A stretch of 53,960 bases of DNA from the NCBI GenBank assembly GCA_947854175.1, contig CANTYJ010000055.1, positions 1-53,960 on the forward strand. The letters run 5' to 3'. The stretch's first letter is position 1; each line of letters starts with the position of its first letter. This DNA comes from an uncultured Turicimonas sp. (GTDB taxonomy: Bacteria; Pseudomonadota; Gammaproteobacteria; Burkholderiales; Burkholderiaceae_F). A program made the position numbers and the translations under genes. Under the pieces are notes generated by a model. It did not search any database and had not been told where the DNA came from. It worked only from the letters and a program-made list of their open reading frames with translations. Of this stretch, positions 33,424-43,422 are shown in pieces.

Positions 33424-36273
33424 TTGATTAAAGACTTACAGGAAACCTCTTATTTATTCGGAAGTAATGCTCCTTACGTGGAGGAACTTTACGAAAACTA
33501 CCTGACAGACCCTTCTTCTGTAGATGAAAAATGGCGTTTGTTCTTCGATAAATTACAAAATACCCCTGCAACAGACGGTAATATCGGCACGCATGATGTA
33601 GCCCATACACCAATTATTGCAGCTCTTTCTCAAAGGAAGCCTTCGACCGCTGCAGGTCACTCCGATGGTGAACTTGAGATCGCGAGAAAACAGGTGGCTG
33701 TACAGTCCTTGATCAGTGCATACCGCTTCCTCGGTTCCAGACGTGCCACATTGGATCCGTTACGCAGAAAAGATTTACCGAAGGTTCCTGAATTGGAACC
33801 CTCTTTTTACGGTTTGACAGAAGGTGATATGAACGTCACGTTTTCAGCCGCCAATACATATTTCGGTGCTGAAAAAATGACTTTGCGTGAAATTCTCGAT
33901 GCCCTCAGACAGACATATTGCGGAACACTCGGTTATGAGTTCATGTACATCTCCGATCCTGCAATCCGTCAGTGGTGGGAAGAAAGAATCGAAAGTATTC
34001 GTTCAACACCGAATTACATGGCTGCTCAAAAGCAACGGATTCTTGATAAGCTGACAGCTGCAGAAGGTTTGGAAAAGTATTTGCACACCAAGTATGTCGG
34101 TCAAAAACGTTTCTCATTGGAAGGTGGTGAAAGCTTTATCGTTTCAATGGATGTGGTCGTTGAAATGGCCGCTGAATACGGCATTGAAGAGATGGTAATC
34201 GGTATGGCTCACCGCGGTCGTCTCAACGTTCTGGTCAATACATTAGGAAAATCTCCCAAAGAGCTTTTCTCTGAATTCGAAGGGAAATACAAGAGCTCTG
34301 ATTTAACAGCCGGTGACGTTAAATACCATAACGGCTTCTCCAGTGATATCGTCACCGCTCATGGCCCAATCCATTTGGCCTTGGCTTTTAACCCGTCTCA
34401 CCTGGAAATTGTCGATCCGGTTGCCACAGGAAGTGTCCGTGCGCGTCAGGACCGTTTAAATGACACGAAAGGCCAAAAAGTAATGGGTGTGCTGGTTCAT
34501 GGGGATGCAGCCTTCGCCGGCCAGGGTGTCGTAATGGAAACCCTCAACTTGGCCGATACCCGCGGTTACGGAACCGGCGGGACAATGCATATTGTCATTA
34601 ACAACCAGATCGGCTTCACGACTTCAGATCCGCGCGATAAAGGCTCGATGACATACTGCACGGATCCTGCAAAACTTATCGAAGCTCCGGTAATCCACGT
34701 CAACGGTGATGATCCTGAAGCCGTCGTCCTGGCAACCACACTGGCCATGGAATTTAGAAATACATTCCATAAGGATGTCTTTGTTGATATCGTCTGCTTC
34801 AGAAGACTTGGACATAACGAACAGGATACACCGTCCCTGACTCAGCCTCTGATGTACGGCAAAGTGGCTATGCATCCGGGGACCAGAGCCGTTTATGCAG
34901 AAAAATTAGTCTCTCAGGGTGTAATGACTGAAGAGGAGGTCAAAGCAGCTGTTGCCGGTTATAGAAAACAACTTGAGAACGGAACCATCCAGCAGTTTGC
35001 CCCTTCTGTTTCTGCCAAACTCCATCAGGTTGTCGATTGGTCAAGATATAACGGTAGCCTAAAGGAAAGAGTCAATACCGCTGTTCCGATTCAGGAGTTG
35101 AGAAGACTGACTGAAATCATTACGACAGAACCGGAAAACTTTAAAGTTCACCCGTTGCTTGAAAAAGTTTTAAATGACCGTCGTTCAATGGGACAGGGAA
35201 CTCTCAATGTGGACTGGGGTTTGGCTGAGCATCTTGCTTTTGCTACGTTGCTCACAGGAGGCTACTCCGTAAGAATTTCAGGCGAAGATGCCGGCAGAAG
35301 TACCTTTATGCACCGCCATGCTGTCTGGCATGACCAGAACCGCGGAACCTGGGATACCGGTATCTGGATTCCGTTAGAACATCTCGCCCCGAATCAGGCC
35401 AGGTTTACTGTAATTGACTCGATTCTTTCTGAAGAAGCCGTTTTAGGTTTTGAGTATGGTTATTCAGGAACAGCACCGGAATGTCTGACTATCTGGGAAG
35501 CACAGTTCGGAGATTTTGCTAACGGTGCACAGGTCGTTGTAGACCAGTTTATTAGCTCGGGCGAAGCCAAGTGGGGAAGAAAATCAGGCTTGACCATGTT
35601 ATTGCCTCATGGCTATGAAGGACAAGGACCTGAACATTCTTCTGCACGTGTTGAAAGATATTTGCAGCTGGCTGCCGATGACAATATGGTCATTGCCCAG
35701 CCGACGACGGCAGCCCAGATTTTCCATCTGTTAAGACGCCAGATGGTCGGACGCGTTAGAAAACCGCTTATCGTCTTCTCCCCGAAGAGTCTGTTAAGAA
35801 ATAAAGCTGCAACCTCCGGAATGGAAGAATTGGCCCAAGGCAAATTCAGAGAAATTATCGGAGAAATTGAAGATCTGGATAAGCAGTCAGTCAATAGATT
35901 GTTGATTTGCACAGGCAAGATTTACTACGAATTAATGAAGCACCGGGCAGAAACAGGCGCTTATAACATTGCCATTATCCGCGTCGAACAACTTTACCCG
36001 TTTAATCAGGAAGAGCTTAACCGTCAGTTCGAACTCTTCCCGAATGTACAGGAAGTTCTCTGGGTGCAGGATGAACCGCAGAATCAAGGGGCTTGGAATT
36101 TCATGCAGCAAAGAATTCTCGCCGCCATGAATGTCGGATGTCGCCTTGGTTATGCAGGTCGTCCTTCTTCATCCTCACCGGCTGTCGGTTATGCCAGTAA
36201 GCATCTTGAACAGTTGAAGACTTTGATTGCCGATGCCTTCGGACCTCTCAAAGGGCTGATTCAGATTAAGTAA
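33424..36273 (+). CDS. sucA: 2-oxoglutarate dehydrogenase E1 component
   Basis: A 949-residue thiamine-diphosphate decarboxylase, first component of the 2-oxoglutarate dehydrogenase complex (2-oxoglutarate to succinyl-CoA). The N-terminal E2-interaction segment (SSYLFGSNAPYVEELYENY-like), GMAHRGRLNVLVN, HGDAAFAGQGVVMETLN and NNQIGFTTSDP are all present, and the length is typical. The start is TTG at 33424 with CAGG about 7 nt upstream; the family begins at this point and no ATG fits nearby. It is followed at 37 bp by sucB, then lpd. A complete complex suggests either respiratory growth or succinyl-CoA supply. Confidence 0.97.
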   Translation: MIKDLQETSYLFGSNAPYVEELYENYLTDPSSVDEKWRLFFDKLQNTPATDGNIGTHDVAHTPIIAALSQRKPSTAAGHSDGELEIARKQVAVQSLISAYRFLGSRRATLDPLRRKDLPKVPELEPSFYGLTEGDMNVTFSAANTYFGAEKMTLREILDALRQTYCGTLGYEFMYISDPAIRQWWEERIESIRSTPNYMAAQKQRILDKLTAAEGLEKYLHTKYVGQKRFSLEGGESFIVSMDVVVEMAAEYGIEEMVIGMAHRGRLNVLVNTLGKSPKELFSEFEGKYKSSDLTAGDVKYHNGFSSDIVTAHGPIHLALAFNPSHLEIVDPVATGSVRARQDRLNDTKGQKVMGVLVHGDAAFAGQGVVMETLNLADTRGYGTGGTMHIVINNQIGFTTSDPRDKGSMTYCTDPAKLIEAPVIHVNGDDPEAVVLATTLAMEFRNTFHKDVFVDIVCFRRLGHNEQDTPSLTQPLMYGKVAMHPGTRAVYAEKLVSQGVMTEEEVKAAVAGYRKQLENGTIQQFAPSVSAKLHQVVDWSRYNGSLKERVNTAVPIQELRRLTEIITTEPENFKVHPLLEKVLNDRRSMGQGTLNVDWGLAEHLAFATLLTGGYSVRISGEDAGRSTFMHRHAVWHDQNRGTWDTGIWIPLEHLAPNQARFTVIDSILSEEAVLGFEYGYSGTAPECLTIWEAQFGDFANGAQVVVDQFISSGEAKWGRKSGLTMLLPHGYEGQGPEHSSARVERYLQLAADDNMVIAQPTTAAQIFHLLRRQMVGRVRKPLIVFSPKSLLRNKAATSGMEELAQGKFREIIGEIEDLDKQSVNRLLICTGKIYYELMKHRAETGAYNIAIIRVEQLYPFNQEELNRQFELFPNVQEVLWVQDEPQNQGAWNFMQQRILAAMNVGCRLGYAGRPSSSSPAVGYASKHLEQLKTLIADAFGPLKGLIQIK

Positions 36274-36310
36274 GTAACAGTTAAAGAATTCCAGAGTTGG
36301 AGAAAAGTTT

Positions 36311-37573
36311 ATGTCAATTATCGAAGTAGTCGTACCGGAACTGTCTGAGTCAGTCTCTGAAGCCAGCTTGATCGAGTGGAAAAAGAAAGTTGGAGATAAG
36401 GTCTCGGCCGATGATGTTCTCATTGAGATTGAAACCGATAAAATCGTGATGGAAGTGCCTGCTCCTGTTGACGGAGTCATTGTTTCTATTCAGGAAGGTA
36501 ACGGAGCCTCAGTTCAAAGCGGCCAATTGTTAGCAACCATCGATACAGATGCAGTTGCACAGACACCTTCAACTGAGACAAAAGTAGCTGAACCGGCAGA
36601 CGCCCCGGCAGCGGTTGCAGCTGCACCTCAACCGGTACAGCCTCAGGAGTCTCGTGCACAGTCTCTGTCAGTCGCCTCCAATGTAAAAGTAATGCCATCC
36701 GCTGCTAAATTGATGGCCAATCAGGGTCTTTCTCCTAATGATATGTCGGGGACAGGAAAAGGTGGAAGAATTACGAAGGCTGATGTCATGTCAGCTGCAC
36801 AGAAGACGCCTGTGCGTGCACCGGAACTTAAGATGCCGCAAATTGCAGTGCCGGTCCCTGAAGTAGCCGGTGCAAGAGAAGAAAAACGTGTGCCGATGTC
36901 CCGTTTGAGAGCAAGAGTTGCTGAACGCTTGGTTCAGTCACAGGCTGACGCGGCCATTCTGACAACATTCAACGAAGTTAACCTGGGCCCGGTTATTGAA
37001 CTTCGCTCCAAATACAAAGAAAGTTTCGAGAAGAAATACGGTATCAAGCTTGGATTTATGAGCTTCTTTGTGAAGGCTGCTGTCTATGCTCTGCAGCAAT
37101 ATCCGATTATTAATGCATCGGTCGAAGGTAATGACATCATTTACCACAATTACATTGATATAGGTGTTGCAGTAGGATCTCCACGCGGTTTGGTTGTGCC
37201 GGTCCTTAGAAATGCAGATCAGCTGACATTTGCTGAAATCGAACGCAAGATTGCTGATTTTGCTCATCGCGCCGGAAACGGAAAGCTAGAATTAAATGAA
37301 CTGACGGGCGGTACTTTTACAATTTCCAACGGCGGCGTCTTCGGTTCACTCTTTTCAACACCGATCATTAATCCGCCTCAGTCCGCAATTCTCGGTATCC
37401 ATGCAACTAAACAGAGACCCGTGGTAGAAAATGGTGAAATCGTGATTCGTCCGATGAACTATTTTGCTTTGTCTTATGACCACCGCATTATTGATGGTCG
37501 GGAAGCTGTTCTCGCGCTGGTCGCAATGAAAAATGCCCTGGAAGATCCGGCCCGTTTGCTCTTAGAGATTTAG
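36311..37573 (+). CDS. sucB: Dihydrolipoyl succinyltransferase E2 component
   Basis: A 420-residue E2 core of the 2-oxoglutarate dehydrogenase complex. The lipoyl domain (1-75) has Lys44 in [10 protein letters not shown], followed by an Ala/Pro-rich linker. The E1/E3-binding domain lies at about 129-160 ([26 protein letters not shown]). The catalytic domain ends with [11 protein letters not shown], where the His is catalytic. GGAG precedes the ATG. It stands between sucA and lpd in the order typical of betaproteobacteria. Confidence 0.97.
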   Translation: MSIIEVVVPELSESVSEASLIEWKKKVGDKVSADDVLIEIETDKIVMEVPAPVDGVIVSIQEGNGASVQSGQLLATIDTDAVAQTPSTETKVAEPADAPAAVAAAPQPVQPQESRAQSLSVASNVKVMPSAAKLMANQGLSPNDMSGTGKGGRITKADVMSAAQKTPVRAPELKMPQIAVPVPEVAGAREEKRVPMSRLRARVAERLVQSQADAAILTTFNEVNLGPVIELRSKYKESFEKKYGIKLGFMSFFVKAAVYALQQYPIINASVEGNDIIYHNYIDIGVAVGSPRGLVVPVLRNADQLTFAEIERKIADFAHRAGNGKLELNELTGGTFTISNGGVFGSLFSTPIINPPQSAILGIHATKQRPVVENGEIVIRPMNYFALSYDHRIIDGREAVLALVAMKNALEDPARLLLEI

Positions 37574-37582
37574 GAGAGTTAA

Positions 37583-39013
37583 ATGTCAGAACAAAAAGTT
37601 TTTGATGTCGCTGTCATCGGAGCCGGCCCCGGCGGATATATAGCGGCGATTAAGTGTGCTCAGCTTGGCCTGAAGGTCTGCTGTATCGATGAATGGAAAA
37701 CTGATGACAAAGCTGCTCCCGGAGGAACTTGTACCAACGTTGGCTGCATTCCTTCCAAGGCTTTGCTTGTCAGCAGCGGTCTGTATGAACAAATTACGAC
37801 ATCCGCTTCAAAACATGGAATCTCTGTCGGAGAAGTCCGCCTAGACGTCCCGGTCATGATGGCTAGAAAAAACAAAGTTGTCCGTCAGACCAATGATGGC
37901 ATTCTCTATTTGTTTAAGAAAAATAAAGTAGAGTTTTTTAATGCCAGAGGCTCTTTTGTCATGACAACAGACAATGGTTATGTGCTTAACATTGGCGAAC
38001 CTGTCAATGAAAAGATAGTTGCCCGTAATGTCATTATCGCTACCGGTAGCGTCCCAAGAGCTCTTCCGGGTGTTCCTTTTGATGAAAAATTCATTCTGTC
38101 CAATACCGGTGCATTGTCATTAAGCGAGATTCCCAAAAATCTTGGAATTATCGGTGCCGGTGTCATCGGACTGGAAATGGGAAGTGTCTGGAGTCGTCTT
38201 GGCTCAAAAGTCAGAATCCTCGAAGTTGCTCCGTCATTATTAGGGATGGCCGATACAGCTGTATCCAAAGAAGCTCTGAAAATCTTTACCAAACAGGGAC
38301 TGGCAATGAAGTTTGGCGTTAAAGTCGAAAATATTGAAGTCTCTGATGGCAGGGTCAGTGTCACTTATAAGGATTCAGACGGTTCCAATCAGGAAATGTG
38401 GGTCGAAAAACTGATTGTATCCATCGGACGTGTTCCTAATAGTGCAACCTTAGATGCAGCCAACGTCGGTTTAAAACTTGATGACCGCGGTTTCGTTGAA
38501 GTCGATGATGAATGCCGGACCAATCTTCCGGGTGTCTGGGCAATCGGCGATGTCGTCAGAGGCCCGATGCTTGCTCATAAAGCTGAAGAAGAAGGTGTGG
38601 CTGTCGCTGAAAGAATCATTGGAAGAAAAGTTCCGGTAGATTTAAATCTGATTCCGTCGGTTATTTATACTGAACCTGAAATTGCATGGATCGGAAAAAA
38701 TGAACAGCAGTTGAAGGCTGAAGGAATCGCCTACAAATGCGGTCAAGTTCCCTTTGCAGCAAACGGAAGAGCTAGAGCGGCAGATGAAACAGAAGGATTT
38801 GTTAAGATTCTTGCTGACGCAGCAACCGATGAGCTTCTCGGGGTTCATATCGTCGGAGCCTGTGCTGGTGAGCTCATTGCCCAGGCGTGTCAGGCTTTGG
38901 CTTTTAGAGCTACAGCCGAAGACCTGGCTTTAATCTGCCAGGCTCATCCGTCCTTTAGTGAAGCCGTTAAAGAAGCTGCACTGGCAGTCAATAAGGAAGC
39001 CTTGAATATCTAA
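37583..39013 (+). CDS. lpd: Dihydrolipoamide dehydrogenase E3 component
   Basis: A 476-residue FAD-dependent disulfide oxidoreductase that reoxidises lipoamide. The FAD loop is VIGAGPGGYIAA, the redox disulfide is Cys50/Cys55 in GGTCTNVGCIPSKALL, the NAD loop is IIGAGVIGLEMGSVW, and the C-terminal catalytic His is in HPSFSEAV. TAGGAG precedes the ATG. It lies 9 bp after sucB, so this copy belongs to the 2-oxoglutarate complex and may also serve other complexes. Confidence 0.97.
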   Translation: MSEQKVFDVAVIGAGPGGYIAAIKCAQLGLKVCCIDEWKTDDKAAPGGTCTNVGCIPSKALLVSSGLYEQITTSASKHGISVGEVRLDVPVMMARKNKVVRQTNDGILYLFKKNKVEFFNARGSFVMTTDNGYVLNIGEPVNEKIVARNVIIATGSVPRALPGVPFDEKFILSNTGALSLSEIPKNLGIIGAGVIGLEMGSVWSRLGSKVRILEVAPSLLGMADTAVSKEALKIFTKQGLAMKFGVKVENIEVSDGRVSVTYKDSDGSNQEMWVEKLIVSIGRVPNSATLDAANVGLKLDDRGFVEVDDECRTNLPGVWAIGDVVRGPMLAHKAEEEGVAVAERIIGRKVPVDLNLIPSVIYTEPEIAWIGKNEQQLKAEGIAYKCGQVPFAANGRARAADETEGFVKILADAATDELLGVHIVGACAGELIAQACQALAFRATAEDLALICQAHPSFSEAVKEAALAVNKEALNI

Positions 39014-39019
39014 GTTGTT

Positions 39020-39841
39020 ATGAGACAGAAATTATTTTTATTAACTTTTATTGCCGGAATGTGTTCCTCTGCGGTTGCTCAGGTTCAGTTGGATCCTGTT
39101 CCATTTAGTAAAAGATTTCCTTCGGAGTCTATCAAGTCGGAACAGAGAGCCGACGAAGTGATAGCCGCCTATGAAAAGGAAATTAAGACCCTGGAACAAT
39201 GGAAAAAACAGGAAGACAGACTCTGCTTTAAAAAGTTTTTTGTTAATTCCTGTCTCATTGATAACAGTCGCCTGGTTAGAGAAAAAAAGGCGGATGCTAA
39301 GGCCGTATGGTTGCATGCCCGTGACTTTGTCCGTCAGAAAAAATCCTCAGAGGCCAGAAAAAACAGACTGGCCAAAGAGGAAGAAAGAAAAGAATGGGTT
39401 AACCGTCAGGAACAAATCATCAAGAATCCTCAGGCCGCACGTAAGATATCTGATGAACCTGATGCCGATATTGATTTGTCAGGAGTCCAGACGGTTGATT
39501 CCCGTACACCTCGTCCGGGAGCACCTAAAAAGCAGTCCTCAGGATTATCGCTCTCAAAGCCAAGAGAAATAACACCGGAACAACAGGCTGAAAACCAGAA
39601 AAATTACGAGGAAAAGCAGATTAAGAGAGAAGAAAGAATCGCCGACCGCGAGGCAAATCCTCCTTCCCCTCCTTCTGAGGATCTCGCCCAGAGAGAGGCT
39701 CAAAGAGAAGAAAGACGAAAACTGGCTGCGCAGCGTAAACTGGAAAACGCTAAAAAACGTGCAGCCAAAGCCGCCGAATATGAAAAACAGGTCAGGATGC
39801 GTGAAGAACAGCAGGGCTTGGTCAAAGATTTGAAACCTTAA
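39020..39841 (+). CDS. Secreted coiled-coil protein of unknown function
   Basis: A 273-residue protein with a signal peptide at residues 1-20 (cleavage after AVA). A short helix-rich part holds a Cys pair, CFKKFFVNSC (69-78), that could form a disulfide; I recall similar CxxxFxVNxC elements in uncharacterised Burkholderiales proteins. The remaining two thirds are extremely charged, with Lys/Arg/Glu/Gln helices broken by Pro/Ser-rich linkers (about residues 155-190 and 212-220). This suggests long coiled coils in the periplasm. It begins 6 bp after lpd without its own Shine-Dalgarno, so it depends on the odh transcript. No enzymatic motif is visible. Confidence 0.8.
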   Translation: MRQKLFLLTFIAGMCSSAVAQVQLDPVPFSKRFPSESIKSEQRADEVIAAYEKEIKTLEQWKKQEDRLCFKKFFVNSCLIDNSRLVREKKADAKAVWLHARDFVRQKKSSEARKNRLAKEEERKEWVNRQEQIIKNPQAARKISDEPDADIDLSGVQTVDSRTPRPGAPKKQSSGLSLSKPREITPEQQAENQKNYEEKQIKREERIADREANPPSPPSEDLAQREAQREERRKLAAQRKLENAKKRAAKAAEYEKQVRMREEQQGLVKDLKP

Positions 39842-39979
39842 GTCCGGCTTTTATGGGACCAATGGTGTTCAGCTAAGAGATAACCTGGAGTTCGGACCTT
39901 AAAGAGTTTCAAATTTTGATATCTGTGCGTCAGAAAAAATACTTTGCCGTAAAATGAGAAAAAGTTTGAGAATAAGTAC

Positions 39980-42001
39980 ATGGCCAAATCATTAGAAGAA
40001 CAGGTTGAAAAAGTATTTTCTGCGGGCGGTAATCTGTCCAAAGTCACAACTGGGTACGTTCCCAGACAATCCCAGATAGCCTTTGCTAAGGCAGTCGCTA
40101 ACTCTATTGAGACCGGTACCAGCTTAATCGTTGAAGCAGGAACCGGTACGGGGAAAACCTTTGCTTATCTTGTTCCGGCGCTCATTCATGGCGGTCGGGT
40201 TGTTGTTTCAACGGCTGGTAAGACCCTTCAGGATCAGCTCTATGAAAAAGACGTTCCGGCTGTATTAAAGGCATTGGGAGTGGGCGCAAAAATCGCGGTT
40301 CTCAAAGGACGAAATAATTACATCTGCCGAGCCCGTTTTGATAATGCAATGGCTGAAAATGTTTCAACTTCCAGAGAAGAAGTTGCTCATCTTCAGGAAA
40401 TCAAAAAATTTCTCAATGTCACCAAAACCGGTGAAAAAAGTGATGTCACCACGGTTCCTGAAAACTCAGGAATCTGGCGCTGGGTCACAAGCACCTCGGA
40501 CAATTGCATCGGCAGAAATTGTCCCGATTACGATAACTGTTTTGTGATGAGAGCCAGAGAAAAGGCCCGTGAAGCGGATGTCCTGATTATCAATCATCAT
40601 CTGTTTTTGGCAGACATGGAACTCAGCGGTAATGACTATGCTGATTTTCTTCCCGATTTTGATATGGTGATCTTTGATGAAGCTCATCAGATCCCGTCCG
40701 TTGCTTCATCTTTTTTTGCAGATTCATTGTCACTATTTGAAGTGAAGAATTTTGCACAAGAAGCTTACGTTACAGCAGCAAGATTGGCTCCCAGAGCGGA
40801 GAAATGGAAAGACTATCAGACAAGGATCTATAACAGAGCTGATGATGTCCGTCTTAAGTGTGTAGTACTCGGCACAAAAGAAGATTCAAAGCTCTCGTTG
40901 GAAGATTTTAAAGATGCTTTTTTGTTGAGTGAACCGGTACGGAATCTTTCGGTTGCAGTCAAAAATGTGGTCGAAGCCATAGAAAAAGTCGCTGAAGGAA
41001 ACGAAGAGCTCCAGCTCGTGGTTAAGCTGGGAAATACTATCATCGATAAACTCAATTATTGGGATAAAACCTTATCGGATTCGGTCCAAAATAAAAAAGC
41101 CGCAGACGATTTTTCTATCAAATGGTTGAATGTTACCCCTAAAAACGTGACATTCTCGAATACGAAATTATCGTATGCCGATAAGTTTAAGAGTTACCGT
41201 CTCGAAGCCGGAAAACCTTGGGTATTGACCTCGGCGACTTTGTCCGTTCAAGGTGACTTTAAACATTTTGTTAGTGAAATGGGGCTTGAGGACGCCCGGT
41301 CTTTTAGCTGGGAGAGCCCGTTCCATTATGCATCCCAGGGCCTAATGTATATTCCCCGGGATATGTGCGATCCGAAGACACCTGATTTTCCTGAACAGGT
41401 GGTGGATAAAACCTGGCCGTTAATTAAGAAAAATCAGGGAAGGGCTTTCATCTTATGTACCACTCACCGGGCCGTCTCAAGAATTTCGGAGTATTTGCGC
41501 CTGAAAATCGAACGTGATAATGGACATATTCCGGTTCTGGTCCAGAATGAAGCGCCTAAAAATGAATTAATCCGGCTGTTCAGAGAGCATGGAAACGCCG
41601 TGTTAGTCGGATCTATGAGCTTCTGGGAAGGAGTTGACATTAAAGGTGATTCCTTGTCGATGGTCATTATTGACAAAATACCCTTTGCTCCGCCTGATGA
41701 TCCGGTTTATCGAGGAAAAGCCAATTACCTTGAGTCTCAAAATTTGAGTTCATTCAGAGAACTTTCCTTACCTGAAGCGATAATGACTCTAAAACAGGGA
41801 GCGGGACGATTGATCCGGGACCATCATGACAGAGGAATGCTTGTGATTTGTGATGTACGGATTTTGACCAAAAACTATGGCGGAAAGATTTGGAACAGTC
41901 TTCCTGACTTTGCCCGAACAGCCAATTTTGAAACGGCTTTAAGTTTCCTGGAGGAAATGAATGAGTCTTCCTCGGATAAAATCAAGGACGTAAAGCTTTA
42001 A
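39980..42001 (+). CDS. DinG/YoaA-family ATP-dependent helicase
   Basis: A 673-residue XPD/DinG-like superfamily-2 helicase. Walker A is AGTGTGKT (53-60), the DEAH box is in VIFDEAHQIPS, and motif VI is QGAGRLIRDHHDRG. Between motifs I and II lie four cysteines (NYICRARF and CIGRNCPDYDNC) spaced as in 4Fe-4S helicases of this family. These enzymes unwind DNA 5' to 3' and help resolve R-loops, G-quadruplexes or stalled replication. YoaA and DinG cannot be told apart safely; the length is closer to YoaA (636) than DinG (716). It converges with a lipoprotein gene, 3 bp apart, with no visible terminator. Confidence 0.92.
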   Translation: MAKSLEEQVEKVFSAGGNLSKVTTGYVPRQSQIAFAKAVANSIETGTSLIVEAGTGTGKTFAYLVPALIHGGRVVVSTAGKTLQDQLYEKDVPAVLKALGVGAKIAVLKGRNNYICRARFDNAMAENVSTSREEVAHLQEIKKFLNVTKTGEKSDVTTVPENSGIWRWVTSTSDNCIGRNCPDYDNCFVMRAREKAREADVLIINHHLFLADMELSGNDYADFLPDFDMVIFDEAHQIPSVASSFFADSLSLFEVKNFAQEAYVTAARLAPRAEKWKDYQTRIYNRADDVRLKCVVLGTKEDSKLSLEDFKDAFLLSEPVRNLSVAVKNVVEAIEKVAEGNEELQLVVKLGNTIIDKLNYWDKTLSDSVQNKKAADDFSIKWLNVTPKNVTFSNTKLSYADKFKSYRLEAGKPWVLTSATLSVQGDFKHFVSEMGLEDARSFSWESPFHYASQGLMYIPRDMCDPKTPDFPEQVVDKTWPLIKKNQGRAFILCTTHRAVSRISEYLRLKIERDNGHIPVLVQNEAPKNELIRLFREHGNAVLVGSMSFWEGVDIKGDSLSMVIIDKIPFAPPDDPVYRGKANYLESQNLSSFRELSLPEAIMTLKQGAGRLIRDHHDRGMLVICDVRILTKNYGGKIWNSLPDFARTANFETALSFLEEMNESSSDKIKDVKL

Positions 42002-42004
42002 TGG

Positions 42005-42577
42005 TTATTTTTTGGCCGGTGCACTTTGACACTGTTTCCATTTCTGGGCCATGGTGTCATATTTGCTCTTGTCAGGATAGTTTTCATAGCCACAGAGAAT
42101 TCTGGCAACCCGATCTTCGGGATTTTTACCGTTAAGTTTGGCTTTAACAGTAACATCCCTCGAATTGGACTCCCGTGGGAATTCAGAATAAATCAAATCA
42201 ATTTCTTTATTTTTCGGTGGATTAGTACACTGGGAAACTAAAGCTCGGACTTTATAGGTGTCCTGGACTTTGGTTTTCTTGTCATATTTTAGAGTGGTGA
42301 TTTCACCCCAGTCTTTTTTGGCGAGAAGGACGCGCCGGCGGCTGTTATTCTGTACCCACTCTATAAAGTTTTCTGTATCGGAGCAGTTTCTCCAGTCCGC
42401 AGGATAAACAACTTGAGTAATAAAAAAAGGAACTAGAGAGGAATTGAGTGACTCTTCCGCCAGACTATTCAAGTCGTCACAAGTCATGGCAGAAGGATCT
42501 TCCGGAATTGTTCTACAGCCGGTCAGAACAACGGATATAAAAAATAATAACGATACTACTTTTGTTTTATTTCTCAT
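42005..42577 (-). CDS. Lipoprotein of unknown function
   Basis: A 190-residue lipoprotein. The lipobox VLTGC places the lipidated Cys at residue 21, after a hydrophobic signal segment. The mature part is polar with several additional cysteines and a basic C terminus; I recognise no family. The ATG at 42577 is preferred over a TTG two codons upstream. It starts 23 bp after the bamD stop and is probably its operon partner, so an envelope-assembly role is possible but not shown. Confidence 0.8.
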   Translation of the reverse strand: MRNKTKVVSLLFFISVVLTGCRTIPEDPSAMTCDDLNSLAEESLNSSLVPFFITQVVYPADWRNCSDTENFIEWVQNNSRRRVLLAKKDWGEITTLKYDKKTKVQDTYKVRALVSQCTNPPKNKEIDLIYSEFPRESNSRDVTVKAKLNGKNPEDRVARILCGYENYPDKSKYDTMAQKWKQCQSAPAKK

Positions 42578-42600
42578 GAACAATCCGGATACTTACAGAA

Positions 42601-43422
42601 TCATTGCGGGGCCGGAACAGGGAACGGTTCAATGACGCGTTGGACGTTCTTTTTGTTCGGCCGGTTTTTATTGGCCTCAATAATACGTTCAATATCGGCT
42701 TCTTTGTCTTTCATGCCCAGAGCTTTGTAACTATCTCTCATAATTACTAAGGCTTCCTCGGCCTGATCCGTACTCTGGAAATCATTTAATACAATTTGGG
42801 CACGGTTAATGGCTGCAATATAAGCATCTCGTTCGAAATAATACTTGGCAGTATTAATTTCATACTGGGCCTGAGCATAAATCAGCTCATACATTCTTTC
42901 ACGAGCATCGTTGGCATAGCGGCTATGAGGGAATCGTTCAATCAGTTCCTTGAAAATATCAAATGCATCACGTGCAGCTTGGGCGTCCCGTCTGGACAAA
43001 TCCTGCTTGGTCAACCAGTTCATCCATCCGTCATCTTCATCAAGAGTAGCTACCCCTTTTATATAAAGAGCATACGGGGACAAAGGATGTTCAGGATATT
43101 GTCTGAGGAAACGGTCACAGACGATAATGGCCTGCTGCATTTCTCTTTCGCGGAAATAAGAGTAAGCTGTCTCAATCTGGGCCTGTTGGGCATAGCGGCC
43201 GAACGGATAACGGGCTTCCAGCTTCTGATAGTAATCGCGGGCTGTCTCCCAGTTTCCTTCATTCAAATTGTCCCGGCCTTCAACATAAAGTTTGTCAGCT
43301 GACCAGCCTTCAGTCGGATCTTCAATGGAACTGAGCCAACTGCATGATGCAGTCGTTAAAATAGCTGAACCAAGTGCAATGGAAACGAGTGCACGTTGAA
43401 TAGTTGTTTTTAAGGATGACAT
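42601..43422 (-). CDS. bamD: Outer-membrane assembly lipoprotein BamD
   Basis: A 273-residue lipoprotein of the BAM complex, essential for folding beta-barrel proteins into the outer membrane. The lipobox ends at Cys27 (TTASC). Five TPR-like helical repeats follow, including AYSYFREREMQQAIIVCDRFLRQYP-type signatures and FIKELIERFPHSRYANDA-like segments. Length is normal. Its ATG abuts the ATG of the divergent rluD gene with no base between, so its promoter and ribosome site must lie in the 5' codons of rluD. Divergence from rluD is common in betaproteobacteria. Confidence 0.96.
   Translation of the reverse strand: MSSLKTTIQRALVSIALGSAILTTASCSWLSSIEDPTEGWSADKLYVEGRDNLNEGNWETARDYYQKLEARYPFGRYAQQAQIETAYSYFREREMQQAIIVCDRFLRQYPEHPLSPYALYIKGVATLDEDDGWMNWLTKQDLSRRDAQAARDAFDIFKELIERFPHSRYANDARERMYELIYAQAQYEINTAKYYFERDAYIAAINRAQIVLNDFQSTDQAEEALVIMRDSYKALGMKDKEADIERIIEANKNRPNKKNVQRVIEPFPVPAPQ

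Noticed and set aside
42796-43302. A 168-codon rightward frame within bamD
   Set aside because: Antisense to an essential, clearly identified gene and without recognisable motifs.
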